Part shown: piece after piece, positions 46,744-56,533 of the stretch
Numbering within the stretch: position 1 is the stretch's first letter
Layout: each line of letters opens with the position of its first letter
NCBI RefSeq assembly: GCF_014897815.1
Contig: NZ_JABUZG010000046.1
Coordinates: 95,796 to 159,795 of the forward strand
Reading direction: 5' to 3'
Source of the DNA: Psychrobacter sp. PG1
GTDB lineage: Bacteria; Pseudomonadota; Gammaproteobacteria; Pseudomonadales; Moraxellaceae
DNA length: 64,000 bases
Made by a program: the position numbers and the translations under genes
The notes under the pieces: model-generated
What the model saw: only the letters and a program-made list of their open reading frames with translations
Told to the model about the DNA's origin: nothing
The model's database searches: none

Positions 46744-47294
46744 ATATACCTAGTTATTTTACGTTAATAATATTATTTGTTTTATAAAAATCAAAAGTGA
46801 CTGAATCAATCGCCGCCTATAAATGCTTTATCTTTAAGTCACGAAATACTTATCTACCATTATCAATCGAATATGTATTCAATGATACTTTCTAAAATCT
46901 AAAACGATACTTTCTAAAATGCTATTTTCTGAATAATTATGGTCACTAAATGCCATTGCTGTTTGCTAATATATTGTTAAAAATCACTCAATATTATCAT
47001 GCACATAGATATCCAACTGTCTCAAACTGTATAAGCAATCTTACACGCTACGCCTGCACATACCAAACTTTCTATGACATTTATTGTTCATCATTATTTG
47101 GGTCATTTATTGACGATTCAATGCCCACTCATGAATTGATTTGAGTCTATTCATCTGCCACATTATGCTCATCTAATAATAACTGTCATAATAAAGCAGT
47201 TTTGATAATAGTGGCGCATTGCCAATTATCATCATTTATTTATTTGAAGCTGAACCGATCATATAACAATATATAACACCATAAGGATTACGCA
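46744..47294. other. Divergent intergenic region between prc and nagZ
   Basis: 551 AT-rich non-coding bases. GATACTTTCTAAAAT is repeated exactly at 46884-46898 and 46906-46920. AAGGATT precedes the nagZ ATG. No ORF of note. Confidence 0.45.
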
Positions 47295-48380
47295 ATGTAC
47301 GGCGTTTTAATGATTGATATCGATAGTACCGCACTGACAGCAGAAGATGTCAGCTTAATCAAACAGGCACAAGTGGGCGGGGTGATTTTATTTGCCCGAA
47401 ACGTTGCAGATGCCGCACAAGTACGGGCGTTGTGTGACGACATACGTTATCACAACCCAGATATATTAATCGGCGTCGACCAAGAAGGTGGACGAGTCGC
47501 ACGCCTGCGCAATGGCTTTACCCCACTACCCGCCATGGGCAGGCTTGGGGAATTATTTAATCAAGAGCCTAGCCATGCGCTAAGCTGTGCTTACGATTGT
47601 GGCTATCTAATGGCAACAGAAGTGTTGGCAGTGGGCATTGATCTCAGTTTTGCCCCAGTACTTGACAGAGATGGCATCAGCCAAGTCATTGGGGATCGTA
47701 GTTTTCATCAAGAGCCGCAAGCGATCACTGCGCTGGCGACGCAGTTTATGCGCGGTATGAAAGCCGCTGGCATGGCAACCACAGGTAAGCATTTCCCCGG
47801 TCATGGTGCGATTGCCCCTGATTCCCATGTGGCTGAGGCCATCGATACGCGTAGCTTGGATGAGATTATGCATAGCGATATGCAGCCTTTTGCCCAAACG
47901 CTACCGTGGCTTGACGCGTTAATGCCTGCCCATGTTATTTTTTCGCAAGTCGATGACCAGCCAGCAGGTTTTTCTAAAATTTGGCTCAAGGACATCATAC
48001 GGGATCAGCTAAAGTTTGATGGGGTCTTATTCTCTGATGATCTATGTATGGCAGGTGCTCAAGCCGCAGGCGATGTCAGCGCACGTGTGAAAGCCGCGAT
48101 TGAAGCGGGTTGTGATATTGCGCTGGTTTGTAATGATCGCGTCGCCGCCCATGAAGCCGCAGAGACCGCACAAGAGCTGCCTTATCCCAATCAAAACCGT
48201 ATTAAAACAATGTGCGGACAGATACCAACATGGCAAGGTGATCTGGAATCAACTTGTCAACAATTTGACTATTGGCAACAGGCAAAGCAAAACGTGACTC
48301 AAACCTTTTTTAGTACTCAATCTGAGGCACAAGCAACTCGTAGCGCTATTGAATTAAAAGATCCGACCGCTTATAAATAA
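47295..48380 (+). CDS. nagZ: Beta-N-acetylhexosaminidase
   Basis: 361 residues. Glycoside hydrolase family 3 enzyme that removes GlcNAc from muropeptides in cytoplasmic cell-wall recycling, producing signals for beta-lactamase regulation in some species. KHFPGHG at 165-171 carries the catalytic histidine loop and the nucleophile aspartate is in VLFSDDLCMAGA near 248. VDQEGGRVARLR and VIGDRSF are also characteristic. Single domain with no signal peptide. Shares its terminator with the convergent OmpA-like gene. Confidence 0.93.
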   Translation: MYGVLMIDIDSTALTAEDVSLIKQAQVGGVILFARNVADAAQVRALCDDIRYHNPDILIGVDQEGGRVARLRNGFTPLPAMGRLGELFNQEPSHALSCAYDCGYLMATEVLAVGIDLSFAPVLDRDGISQVIGDRSFHQEPQAITALATQFMRGMKAAGMATTGKHFPGHGAIAPDSHVAEAIDTRSLDEIMHSDMQPFAQTLPWLDALMPAHVIFSQVDDQPAGFSKIWLKDIIRDQLKFDGVLFSDDLCMAGAQAAGDVSARVKAAIEAGCDIALVCNDRVAAHEAAETAQELPYPNQNRIKTMCGQIPTWQGDLESTCQQFDYWQQAKQNVTQTFFSTQSEAQATRSAIELKDPTAYK

Positions 48381-48443
48381 TCGCTTAGCATTAGATACTT
48401 ATCATTAGCCACCTATAAACAAAACAACAGCCTTAACAAAATG

Positions 48444-48476
48444 AAAAACCGCACCTTTTATAAGATGCGGTTTTTT
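48444..48476. terminator. Bidirectional terminator between nagZ and the OmpA-like gene
   Basis: AAAACCGCA-CTT pairs with AAG-TGCGGTTTT around TTAT with one mismatch; six T follow. Confidence 0.85.
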
Positions 48477-48510
48477 AGAATGAACAACTTCTCAATCAAG
48501 CTGTTGTACA

Positions 48511-50106
48511 TTAATTGGTTGGATCTACTGCCGTACCTTGAGTGGCATCATCACCATCAGGCAATAAGTCATCGTTATTGCTATCCAGAGGGTTTAAGTC
48601 TGGGTCAAGCGCATTATTACTAATAATCATACCATCGTTCGCACTGGCCATCTCGTCATTGACTATAAATTCAATACGGCGATTACGGAAGCGCCCCTGC
48701 TCCGTTGAGTTATCAGCGATAGGTTCTGATTCACCCATGCCTTTCGTCATCAGTTTACTAGCATCAACACCTTGAGATACCAAATACTCTTTCACTGCCT
48801 CAGCGCGATCACGAGACAATTCTACATTGTAAGAATCTGATGCCTGACTGTCAGTATGACCGATAATCGTCAGCTTCATATTCGGTACTTCGTTGATAAT
48901 CTTAGCAGCGCGGTCAAGCAGCTCTTTATTGACATCAGGAATGACCGCTTCATCCACTTCAAAGTTGATAACCTGAATACTCAATGCACGAGCCACATCA
49001 CGTGGATCTGGGTTTTTACCAAGATTGGTCATAGCAACATCCGCAGCTGCCAAACTATTATCAATCTCACCCTGCAAATCTAACGGCCCTTCGGCTTGTA
49101 TGGTCATCGCAGGAACAGCCGCTTGTAGGTCAGCCACTAGCTTATCTAATGCCGCTGCATCAGGCGCATTGACAGTGATAACATCGCCTTTAATGATCAT
49201 GCTAGCATTTGGTACATTTTTGACGATAGGCAAGATAGTAGCTAGCTGAGCCGCTGCTGGCATATCTACTGCAAAATTGTCATCGACATCAGCACGGCAT
49301 TTATTGGCTTCTTCACCAAATGCACTGGTTAACGCATTCATTACATTGGTCTGCAAGGTCTCGTCGCCCACATTCATACGGCAAGCATACAGCTCACTAT
49401 TTTCACCAGTCGCAATGCGCAATGATGCAGGCTCAATATCACCTGCCACTGCCAACTGACCCTCTCCCTGCGCTGCTTGTTGAGCCGTAGCTACCGGTGT
49501 GGCGACAGGCTCAGGGTTCTCTTGGCAACCACGAAGTAAAGCCCAAGCCAATGCGCCTAAAATAATCAAGCCAATAATGGGGAGCAATGCTTTCATAAAG
49601 CTGCCTTGCTGCTCTTCTTCGCGTTGCAATGGAGCGGTGCTAACCGTATCAGAAATACGCGCGCCAGCAGCAGGCGTCGCTGCCAACATACCGACTGGCA
49701 GAACGGCGCTTGCCCAAGCAGGGATATAACGCTGATAACTGTCGAGATTATCATTTAAGAACTGCGGCACTGGTGTAGTACCTGCCAAGCTTTCGATTTC
49801 GTGAAAAGCCAGTGGCGCTGCCATCGCTATCAGTCCGCGCGAAGACGTCGCATCAACATTATGCTTACCTGCCAACTCACGAGCGATTTGCTCACGTTGC
49901 GCATCATCGCTCCATACACGGTCATAAAACCCTTGATCATCACGAGTGATATTCTCATTTGCAAAACGATTATAAGTATCGTTATCCGCTAAGCGAGCCG
50001 CAAAAATAGCGTAGAACTGTTCAAGCAGTCCCTTTTTAGCGGGACTATGATCATCTTCCAGCACGGCTGGGCTGACTGTACGCGTCAAATGACTGATAAT
50101 ATCCAT
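48511..50106 (-). CDS. OmpA-family inner-membrane-anchored protein with N-terminal DUF937-like domain
   Basis: 531 residues. Residues 1-140 form a helical domain (GLLEQFYAIFAARLAD; IARELAGKHNVDATSSRGLI) resembling DUF937. One membrane helix lies at about 170-190 (MKALLPIIGLIILGALAWALL). The periplasmic part starts with a cysteine-containing unit (ELYACRMNVGDETLQ...NKCRADV), continues with a BON-like segment and ends in an OmpA peptidoglycan-binding domain at about 375-480 (IIGHTDSQASDSYNVELSRDRAEAV and GRFRNRRIEF). A disordered Asn/Asp tail follows. Likely links the inner membrane to peptidoglycan. Downstream tandem paralogue of the gene at 50572. Confidence 0.85.
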   Translation of the reverse strand: MDIISHLTRTVSPAVLEDDHSPAKKGLLEQFYAIFAARLADNDTYNRFANENITRDDQGFYDRVWSDDAQREQIARELAGKHNVDATSSRGLIAMAAPLAFHEIESLAGTTPVPQFLNDNLDSYQRYIPAWASAVLPVGMLAATPAAGARISDTVSTAPLQREEEQQGSFMKALLPIIGLIILGALAWALLRGCQENPEPVATPVATAQQAAQGEGQLAVAGDIEPASLRIATGENSELYACRMNVGDETLQTNVMNALTSAFGEEANKCRADVDDNFAVDMPAAAQLATILPIVKNVPNASMIIKGDVITVNAPDAAALDKLVADLQAAVPAMTIQAEGPLDLQGEIDNSLAAADVAMTNLGKNPDPRDVARALSIQVINFEVDEAVIPDVNKELLDRAAKIINEVPNMKLTIIGHTDSQASDSYNVELSRDRAEAVKEYLVSQGVDASKLMTKGMGESEPIADNSTEQGRFRNRRIEFIVNDEMASANDGMIISNNALDPDLNPLDSNNDDLLPDGDDATQGTAVDPTN

Positions 50107-50470
50107 AATACAATTCTCCTATTAATGCCTATATTAGTATCGATTTATATAATTAAAATATTCAAAAAACACCAGATAAAATAATGATTTGAAATAAGAA
50201 CCATGACAGCTAAAACCATCTTGACCCTGTTCAATTTTCATCATTATAAAAGTATTAAGTCAGTGTTAACAATCAACAGGTTGTTGTACAAATGATACGT
50301 TAGGTAATATTTCAAGTGTCACACGTAACCAAAAACATGGCAAACAACCAATCATTAACCCAGTGAGAAGCCATAAAAGAAACAGTAAAACTTATGTATA
50401 AATGGAGAAAATACATCCTTTTTTCAGATACTTTATGGTTTTTTAGATACTTCCAACTGGGTATCAGCAG
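50107..50470. other. Upstream region of the OmpA-like gene
   Basis: AT-rich spacer that should carry the OmpA-like gene promoter. CAGATACTT and AGATACTT repeats are present near 50420-50455. No ORF. Confidence 0.35.
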
Positions 50471-50504
50471 AAAAAATGGCGGTATAAGCAACTTATACCA
50501 CCAT
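50471..50504 (-). terminator. Terminator after the OmpA-less paralogue
   Basis: ATGGCGGTATAAG pairs with CTTATACCACCAT (one mismatch) around CAA, followed on the minus strand by six T. Separates the two paralogues. Confidence 0.85.
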
Positions 50505-50571
50505 CTTTACTTGATAACTTGTTTCAATGGATAAATTGATCAAACAATCGTTAAACACCTCTATTATCCAA

Positions 50572-52200
50572 TTATTTATTCCTTACTTGCGCAGGTTCAG
50601 CAATGATGAGTGTGCTTGCCATATCATCTACCTCCGATTCTGAAATAGAACCTGACGGTCTGTTATTCATCGGTGCACTGTTAGGGATATTGTTAGGAAT
50701 GTTGCTGGGAATATTGTTGGCATTGTTACTATAATTGTTGGGTGCAGGATTAGGTACGATACGATCGCCTGTATCATCATCTGCTGCTTGGAACTCTCCA
50801 GACCCACTGTTGTTATAGTCATTAGCATACTGATTGTTGGCAGCTCCCTCATTTTCAAACTGATTATTCGTATTATTCATTGCATTGGCATCGTTATTTT
50901 CAGGCAATGGTAATGGTGCAGTACTATCGATGACCATGGCAGGTATCAAAGTACGCATATCCGTAACCAGTCGTTGCAAGAGCATACTGTCTGGCGCTTC
51001 TAACATAAGACGATCATTCTGCAAATGTAGGCGTGCAAATGGCGTAGACCTAATCATCGTCAAGACATTGGGCAGTACTTCCTCTGGTAAATTAGCAATA
51101 CTACTGGCAACTCCAGCCTGCACTGTTAATTCGCAAATACTCGCTTGCTCACCAAAGCTGGTATTGAGCGCTTGTTGCAAGGTACTTTGCAGCGCTGCAT
51201 CGCCAATGGTAGCGCTACAGGCATACAGATTACCGCTGTTATCTACGCCAACGATTAGCTCAATGGGAGTCATTACCTGCGCTACTGGTGCGGGCGCTGG
51301 TGCTACCACAACAGGCACTGTCGCAGCGGCTTCTACAGGCGGCGCGTTGTTCGGTCTGATCAATATTGCCCAAGCAGCAAGCCCTATCGCGGCAATGGCT
51401 ACTATTAATAAACCCACCCGTACCAGTAAATCATTACGTTGATTGCGAGTACGTACTTTTTCTTGCTTCATACTGCTATTTTCTGCCAAATGATGCGCGG
51501 ATGGATTGGCATGAATGGCGCCAGTATGAGCGCTAAAATGACCATCGGTATCACCTATCTTCATACTTTCTACATCAGTATTTCCAATATCTATTTTATC
51601 TGCTGTATCAGCATTTTGCCTATAAGCGGCTGGCGCTGCGGCGATCGTACTGGTGTCTATATGAGAATTTTGTCGTCCATCCAAAGAGGTGTCGCGCACT
51701 GGTACGCTATCAATATCTGCGGCGATGTGTGGGTGTGCTTCTGATGCGCTATTGACGTTTTGAGGAGCAGTAATAATAGGTGCTGACCACATCGGTAAAT
51801 ACTGACGCAATGCTGCCTGCTCTCCCTGCAAAAACGCTGGCAAAAACTGTCCGTTTGCCAATACTGTCAGCTCACGATAAGCCAGTGGCGCGGCATTGAT
51901 GAGCAGCTGTAACGTAGCAGACTCATCAATATGATGGGTGGCAGACAGCTCTCGGATCATAAGCTGTTGTATGCTTTTATCTTGCCACAGTTGTTCGAAC
52001 AGTGGACTTTCTGTGACTCTATCAACCATCCCTTGCTCGGCGCAGATAAATTGTGAGTACACTTGCGGCAAGGCGAGACGTGATGCCAAGATGGCATAAA
52101 ACTGCTCCAATAAGCTAATGTAAGCCACACTATCATGACTATTGCGCTCACCTATGACAGCTGGCGTTACGCTCTTTTCTAATTCGTCGATAATACTCAT
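50572..52200 (-). CDS. OmpA-less paralogue of the neighbouring envelope protein
   Basis: 542 residues. Same plan as the gene at 48511: DUF937-like helical N-terminus (SLLEQFYAILASRLAL; IRELSATHHIDESATLQLLI), a longer polar linker, a membrane helix at about 258-280 (LLVRVGLLIVAIAAIGLAAWAIL) and the Cys-containing periplasmic unit (NLYACSATIGDAALQ...ASICELTV) plus the BON-like segment. Where the OmpA domain should start the sequence becomes a roughly 110-residue Asn/Pro/Ser-rich tail with tandem IPNN/IPSN units. No peptidoglycan-binding motif remains. Function unknown; a partner or regulator of the OmpA-bearing copy is possible. Confidence 0.8.
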   Translation of the reverse strand: MSIIDELEKSVTPAVIGERNSHDSVAYISLLEQFYAILASRLALPQVYSQFICAEQGMVDRVTESPLFEQLWQDKSIQQLMIRELSATHHIDESATLQLLINAAPLAYRELTVLANGQFLPAFLQGEQAALRQYLPMWSAPIITAPQNVNSASEAHPHIAADIDSVPVRDTSLDGRQNSHIDTSTIAAAPAAYRQNADTADKIDIGNTDVESMKIGDTDGHFSAHTGAIHANPSAHHLAENSSMKQEKVRTRNQRNDLLVRVGLLIVAIAAIGLAAWAILIRPNNAPPVEAAATVPVVVAPAPAPVAQVMTPIELIVGVDNSGNLYACSATIGDAALQSTLQQALNTSFGEQASICELTVQAGVASSIANLPEEVLPNVLTMIRSTPFARLHLQNDRLMLEAPDSMLLQRLVTDMRTLIPAMVIDSTAPLPLPENNDANAMNNTNNQFENEGAANNQYANDYNNSGSGEFQAADDDTGDRIVPNPAPNNYSNNANNIPSNIPNNIPNSAPMNNRPSGSISESEVDDMASTLIIAEPAQVRNK

Positions 52201-52574
52201 AGATTACTGCCTCTTTCGGCCTTTATTTTAAATTTACCAACGCATGAAACGTTTATTTTACTTGTCGTTAGCGTCTGTATTCTTGGATACCGCTCTCATT
52301 TAACCCACCATTACCGTCAAGATACGAAGCATTACTCAATTTGCCTGACAGCCTGCTATATTATTCACTATAAAAGCATATAAATGCACTATTTTGTCAC
52401 ATAATAAGTTTTTGCATTGTCATAACTACTGTTAGTATTACTTTATTATAAATATCTCATGCTTAATAATTGCTTGTCAGTCCTATTTAGTTTGCACTCA
52501 GCCATAATGCGTAGGCTTTGAACATTGTTATTCATCACCTTGTCACATATCAGGCGCAGCCTAAGGATTTTCCT
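52201..52574. other. Divergent intergenic region upstream of the rhomboid gene
   Basis: AT-rich, non-coding. The end (52563-52574) supplies AAGGA for the TTG start at 52575. No clear operator. Confidence 0.35.
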
Positions 52575-53183
52575 TTGTTCAATCATACGACCCTTATTAT
52601 TATTATCACGGTTATTGTCAGCTTAGTGGCATGGCAAAACAAGACAGTATTTAATCGACTCATTTTTTATCCGCCAGCGGTAAATAATGGGCAGTGGGAC
52701 CGTTTTGTCACGCATGGCTTTATTCATGCCGATAGCATGCACCTGCTCTTTAATATGTTTACTTTATATTTTTTTGGTCGTGCTATTGAAGGGCTGTATC
52801 AGCCGTTCTTATTTGGTTATGGTTTTGTGGTCTTTTACGTATTGGCTATTATCATTGCGATGATTCCAAGCTACCTCAAGAATAAAAACAATGCGAGCTA
52901 TTTGAGCCTTGGCGCGTCAGGCGGTGTATCAGCCGTATTGTTTGCTTTTATTTTGCTGGCACCGTGGGAGAAAATCTACCTATTCGCGATTGTTCCTATA
53001 CCTGCGATATTATTCGCCGTCGCTTATATCGCTTATAGTATCTATGCAGACAAACGGGGCGGCTCTAATATCAATCATATGGCGCATATGTGGGGCGGCG
53101 CGTTTGGGGTTATTGCCACGATTATTTTAGAACCGCAAGTCCTACCGCATTTTATCAATGCGCTATTATCACCTGGGTTTTAA
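52575..53183 (+). CDS. Rhomboid-family intramembrane serine protease
   Basis: 202 residues if translation begins at the TTG at 52575, which has AAGGA seven bases upstream; another TTG 19 codons earlier lacks a ribosome site and there is no ATG nearby. Six hydrophobic helices. The catalytic serine is in GASGGVSA (Ser115) and the histidine in AHMWGG (His171). HGFIHADSMHLLFNM matches the conserved loop and helix 2. Rhomboids cleave membrane-helix substrates within the bilayer; the substrate here is unknown. The usual N-terminal cytoplasmic domain of GlpG is absent. Confidence 0.88.
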   Translation: MFNHTTLIIIITVIVSLVAWQNKTVFNRLIFYPPAVNNGQWDRFVTHGFIHADSMHLLFNMFTLYFFGRAIEGLYQPFLFGYGFVVFYVLAIIIAMIPSYLKNKNNASYLSLGASGGVSAVLFAFILLAPWEKIYLFAIVPIPAILFAVAYIAYSIYADKRGGSNINHMAHMWGGAFGVIATIILEPQVLPHFINALLSPGF

Positions 53184-53193
53184 ATTTAGTAAT

Positions 53194-53243
53194 AAAGCTC
53201 AGTGGTAAAAATTGAAATAAAACTCAGTGATAAAAATTGAAAT
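53194..53243. repeat. Two tandem 25-base repeats
   Basis: The unit begins AAAGCTCAGTGG and recurs 25 bases later with two changes (AAAACTCAGTGA). Lies just after the rhomboid stop; no role visible. Confidence 0.7.
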
Positions 53244-53352
53244 GAGCACTTGGGTTATGATGACAGTTTAAGTAACTAAGCGATGATTAACGTCGCGTTA
53301 TGTTTTGCACAAACTTATACTCAACAAACTATTTAAGAATTTGATAATTATT

Positions 53353-54318
53353 ATGATGATAGATGTTATCGGTGATATTCATGGCTACGCAGACAAGTTA
53401 ATTGGCTTATTAGAGCAGCTAGGTTACGTTCATAATGGCACGTACTTTGTACCGCCAGCAGGGCATCGGGCGTTATTTATCGGTGACTTGATTGACCGAG
53501 GACCACAGCAATTGGCTACCTTAGAGATTGTTTTTGCCATGTTAGACGCTAACGTGGCAGATGCGATAATGGGTAATCATGAATATAACGCCCTCGCCTT
53601 TGCCACACTTGACCCTGATAACTCCAGCCAATATCTGCGCTCGCACAATGACATACATACACGCCAACATGCGGCATTTTTAGCCGAAATAGCTTTTGGC
53701 TCAGAGCGTCATCAATATTGGCTTAATCGGTTATACGAGCTGCCTTTATGGATTGAAACAAACGACGCTTGTTTTGTTCATGCCTGCTGGGATGTCGATA
53801 GTATGGCGGTACTGCAGCCACTATTGACTGACGATAACTGTTTAACGCCGCACGGGCTAGTCGCCACTGCCAAAGAAAACACGGCGCCATTTGACGCGCT
53901 AGAGCGGGTGTTAAAAGGTGTAGAAACAGCATTACCCGACGGCATAGTCATGGTCGATAAAGAAGGCACTGAGCGCAAGCGCGTTCGAGTATGCTGGTGG
54001 CTTGACGGGCTGAATAAACGCCGTCTTTATGAGGTGGCGCGTGCGCCTGCATCAGCATTGGCTCAGATTCCAAAAGAGGTGTTGGCTGAAAATATTGATT
54101 TCGCTCTGAAAACGGATAAAGCGGTATTTGTCGGTCATTATTGGCTAACTGGCACGCCTGAGCCACTGAGTTCACAAGTTGCCTGTACTGATTATTCAGC
54201 GGCGGTAGACAGCGGATATCTAACTTGTTATCAGCTCAATACTGAGCAACCACTGCCACTAAGAGCCAGTAACTTTGTCCAATATCACCATGATAAATCT
54301 GCAAACCCCAATCCATAA
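53353..54318 (+). CDS. Calcineurin-like metallophosphatase (PPP family-like)
   Basis: 321 residues from the ATG at 53353; the frame opens earlier at a TTG but MIDVIGDIHG is where the fold starts. Metal-binding motifs: DVIGDIHG, GDLIDRGPQQ and MGNHEYNAL, then HACWD and VGHYWLTG. The pattern resembles bacterial serine/threonine phosphatases and diadenosine tetraphosphatase-like enzymes (ApaH/PrpE). Substrate not predictable. Ribosome site is weak. Stops 99 bases before purE. Confidence 0.82.
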   Translation: MMIDVIGDIHGYADKLIGLLEQLGYVHNGTYFVPPAGHRALFIGDLIDRGPQQLATLEIVFAMLDANVADAIMGNHEYNALAFATLDPDNSSQYLRSHNDIHTRQHAAFLAEIAFGSERHQYWLNRLYELPLWIETNDACFVHACWDVDSMAVLQPLLTDDNCLTPHGLVATAKENTAPFDALERVLKGVETALPDGIVMVDKEGTERKRVRVCWWLDGLNKRRLYEVARAPASALAQIPKEVLAENIDFALKTDKAVFVGHYWLTGTPEPLSSQVACTDYSAAVDSGYLTCYQLNTEQPLPLRASNFVQYHHDKSANPNP

Positions 54319-54417
54319 AATTGGTACTATTGCCCCCGCTTTCTTATTAAAAATCAAACTTGGCTTTACGAGAGCAACAAAACTTTTGTATGATGGTCTT
54401 TTTGAGGATATCAAAGC

Positions 54418-54978
54418 ATGAGCACCACAACAGCTACTGTTAACACGATGGATCAAAACAGCCCTATCGCCTCCCCTGCTGGTCAACCGAAAGTTGGCAT
54501 TATTATGGGATCACAATCTGATTGGGCAACCATGAGTGCGGCAGCGCAATTGCTCGCAGACTTTGATATCGCTTTTGATTGTGAAGTAGTGTCAGCACAC
54601 CGCACCCCTGATAGATTGTTTGACTATGCAAAAAGTGCAAAAGATAACGGTCTACAAGTTATCATCGCTGGCGCTGGCGGTGCTGCTCATCTGCCTGGCA
54701 TGTGTGCCAGCCAAACGCCGTTACCTGTGTTTGGTGTTCCTGTAAAGTCTTCCATGCTCAGCGGTTGGGATAGTCTCTTGTCTATCGTACAGATGCCTAA
54801 AGGCGTCGCAGTTGGCACATTAGCGATTGGCTCAGCAGGCGCTTACAATGCTGCCCTGCTTGCGATTCAAGTGTTAGCATTGAATGATGAGAACATTGCG
54901 GCTAAGCTGGACAATCTGCGCCAAATGCAAACTGATACCATCCTTTCCAGCCCAACGCCAGGCATTATCAATACCTAA
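54418..54978 (+). CDS. purE: N5-carboxyaminoimidazole ribonucleotide mutase
   Basis: 186 residues. Moves the carboxyl group of N5-CAIR to give CAIR in purine synthesis. [30 protein letters not shown] and [25 protein letters not shown] are diagnostic. A polar N-terminal tail of about 23 residues precedes the fold and is not needed for the family; GAGGA nine bases before the first ATG supports that start. Partner of purK downstream. Confidence 0.94.
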   Translation: MSTTTATVNTMDQNSPIASPAGQPKVGIIMGSQSDWATMSAAAQLLADFDIAFDCEVVSAHRTPDRLFDYAKSAKDNGLQVIIAGAGGAAHLPGMCASQTPLPVFGVPVKSSMLSGWDSLLSIVQMPKGVAVGTLAIGSAGAYNAALLAIQVLALNDENIAAKLDNLRQMQTDTILSSPTPGIINT

Positions 54979-55071
54979 TTACCTGTCTTTTATAACGGTT
55001 CTTGAATCCCATTATTGAGATATAGCTGCTATTTACTTGATGTTTATTTTTAGATGGGTTTTACTTAATAC

Positions 55072-55096
55072 AAGGTGCATGTAATGCACCTTTTCC
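55072..55096 (+). terminator. Weak terminator or attenuator between purE and purK
   Basis: AAGGTGCAT pairs exactly with ATGCACCTT around GTA, followed by a short T-run. Read-through to purK is likely. Confidence 0.65.
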
Positions 55097-55168
55097 TATT
55101 TTAATAGATGACTTTTTGCCTTTTATTACACCCAAAATATTATTCATTTTTAACTCAAAGAGCCTGCC

Positions 55169-56533
55169 ATGACTACAGCGAACGCTTACCCTGTTACCCA
55201 AACCATTCGTACCATCGGTATTTTAGGCGGTGGTCAGCTTGGTATGATGCTTGCCGAAGCAGCGATGCCACTTGGCTACCAATGTGTGTTTTTAGAAGAC
55301 AGCGCTGACTGCCCTGCTAGCCTATACGGTCGCGTCTTTCATAGCGATCAATTGGAAGACTTCATCGCAGCAGCAGACGTTTTCACCTTAGAGTTTGAAA
55401 ACACACCGACTGCGACAGTGGAACAGCTGACCGATCTGTCAAAATCAGGTAGTAAACAAGGTATGTTTCCGCCATTGATTGCGCTTGATATCGCTCAAGA
55501 CCGCTTAAAAGAAAAGCAAATGTTCAATTCACTTGAGATCGCCACTGTACCCTTTATGGCTGTCAACTCTGAAGCGGATTTGCAGCAAGCCTGTCATGAA
55601 TTAGGACTGCCTATCGTCCTAAAAACCAGCCGTGGCGGTTATGATGGCAAAGGTCAGTTCGTGATTAGACAAGACAGTGATATCAAGGCGGCATGGCAAA
55701 ATCTTAAAGATGCGGTCACTGGTAAAGGCTCACTAACGCCAACGCCCGCCCCTTTGATTGCAGAAGGTTTCATTAACTTTAGCCGCGAGCTTTCTATTAT
55801 CGCCGCACGCGCACAAAATGGTCAGGTTCGTTGCTACGATTTGGTCGAAAACCATCATCATAATGGTATTTTAGCCAAGACCCAAGCGCCTGCCGTTGGC
55901 ACCAGTCATTTATTCAAACAAGCAACCGATGCCATCACCAAGATCATGAACCACTTAGACTATGTTGGTGTAATGGCACTTGAGCTCTTTGTGACCAAAG
56001 ATGCGCGTGGTCATGACACGCTACTCGCTAATGAAATTGCGCCGCGCGTGCATAATTCAGGACATTGGAGTATTGAAGGCGCTGTCACCAGCCAATTTGA
56101 AAACCACATTCGTGCCGTCGTCAATCTGCCATTAGGTGATACCGACAACGTGCATCCAGCGATTATGCTCAATATCTTGGGGCAATATCCAGATATCAGC
56201 GACGTACTAAATATCGATGGTGCGCACTATCATAGCTACCACAAAGCAGAACGCGATGACCGCAAAATTGCGCATATTACCTTGATGCCAAACGACGTTG
56301 CCGACTTAGAGCCTGCTTTGGCCAAGCTCGTCGCTACGCTACCCAATAAAATGGGACTTGAGAAAAAACCATCTGCGATTGATAGCCAGCCAAAAGCGGC
56401 AGATAGTCTAATCACTACTGACAATAACAATGACAATGACAATATTTTAGAGAGTATAGAAGTCCATATCGATGACAGCCAAACAACTCAGGCTATCGAC
56501 GCTAAGGCAAAAACAGAAAAGGTTAAGAAATAA
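55169..56533 (+). CDS. purK: N5-carboxyaminoimidazole ribonucleotide synthase
   Basis: 454 residues, against 355-390 for most PurK. ATP-grasp enzyme making N5-CAIR from AIR, bicarbonate and ATP. IGILGGGQLGMMLAEAA at the N-terminus, LKTSRGGYDGKGQF in the nucleotide region, and ANEIAPRVHNSGHWSIEGA in the active site. The last 55-60 residues form a polar, Asp/Asn-rich and Lys-ending tail with no known role. Overlaps the next gene by one base (TAATG). Confidence 0.93.
   Translation: MTTANAYPVTQTIRTIGILGGGQLGMMLAEAAMPLGYQCVFLEDSADCPASLYGRVFHSDQLEDFIAAADVFTLEFENTPTATVEQLTDLSKSGSKQGMFPPLIALDIAQDRLKEKQMFNSLEIATVPFMAVNSEADLQQACHELGLPIVLKTSRGGYDGKGQFVIRQDSDIKAAWQNLKDAVTGKGSLTPTPAPLIAEGFINFSRELSIIAARAQNGQVRCYDLVENHHHNGILAKTQAPAVGTSHLFKQATDAITKIMNHLDYVGVMALELFVTKDARGHDTLLANEIAPRVHNSGHWSIEGAVTSQFENHIRAVVNLPLGDTDNVHPAIMLNILGQYPDISDVLNIDGAHYHSYHKAERDDRKIAHITLMPNDVADLEPALAKLVATLPNKMGLEKKPSAIDSQPKAADSLITTDNNNDNDNILESIEVHIDDSQTTQAIDAKAKTEKVKK

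Noticed and set aside
46950..47144. 64-codon plus-strand frame before nagZ
   Set aside because: Lies in AT-rich intergenic DNA without a ribosome site; chance frame.
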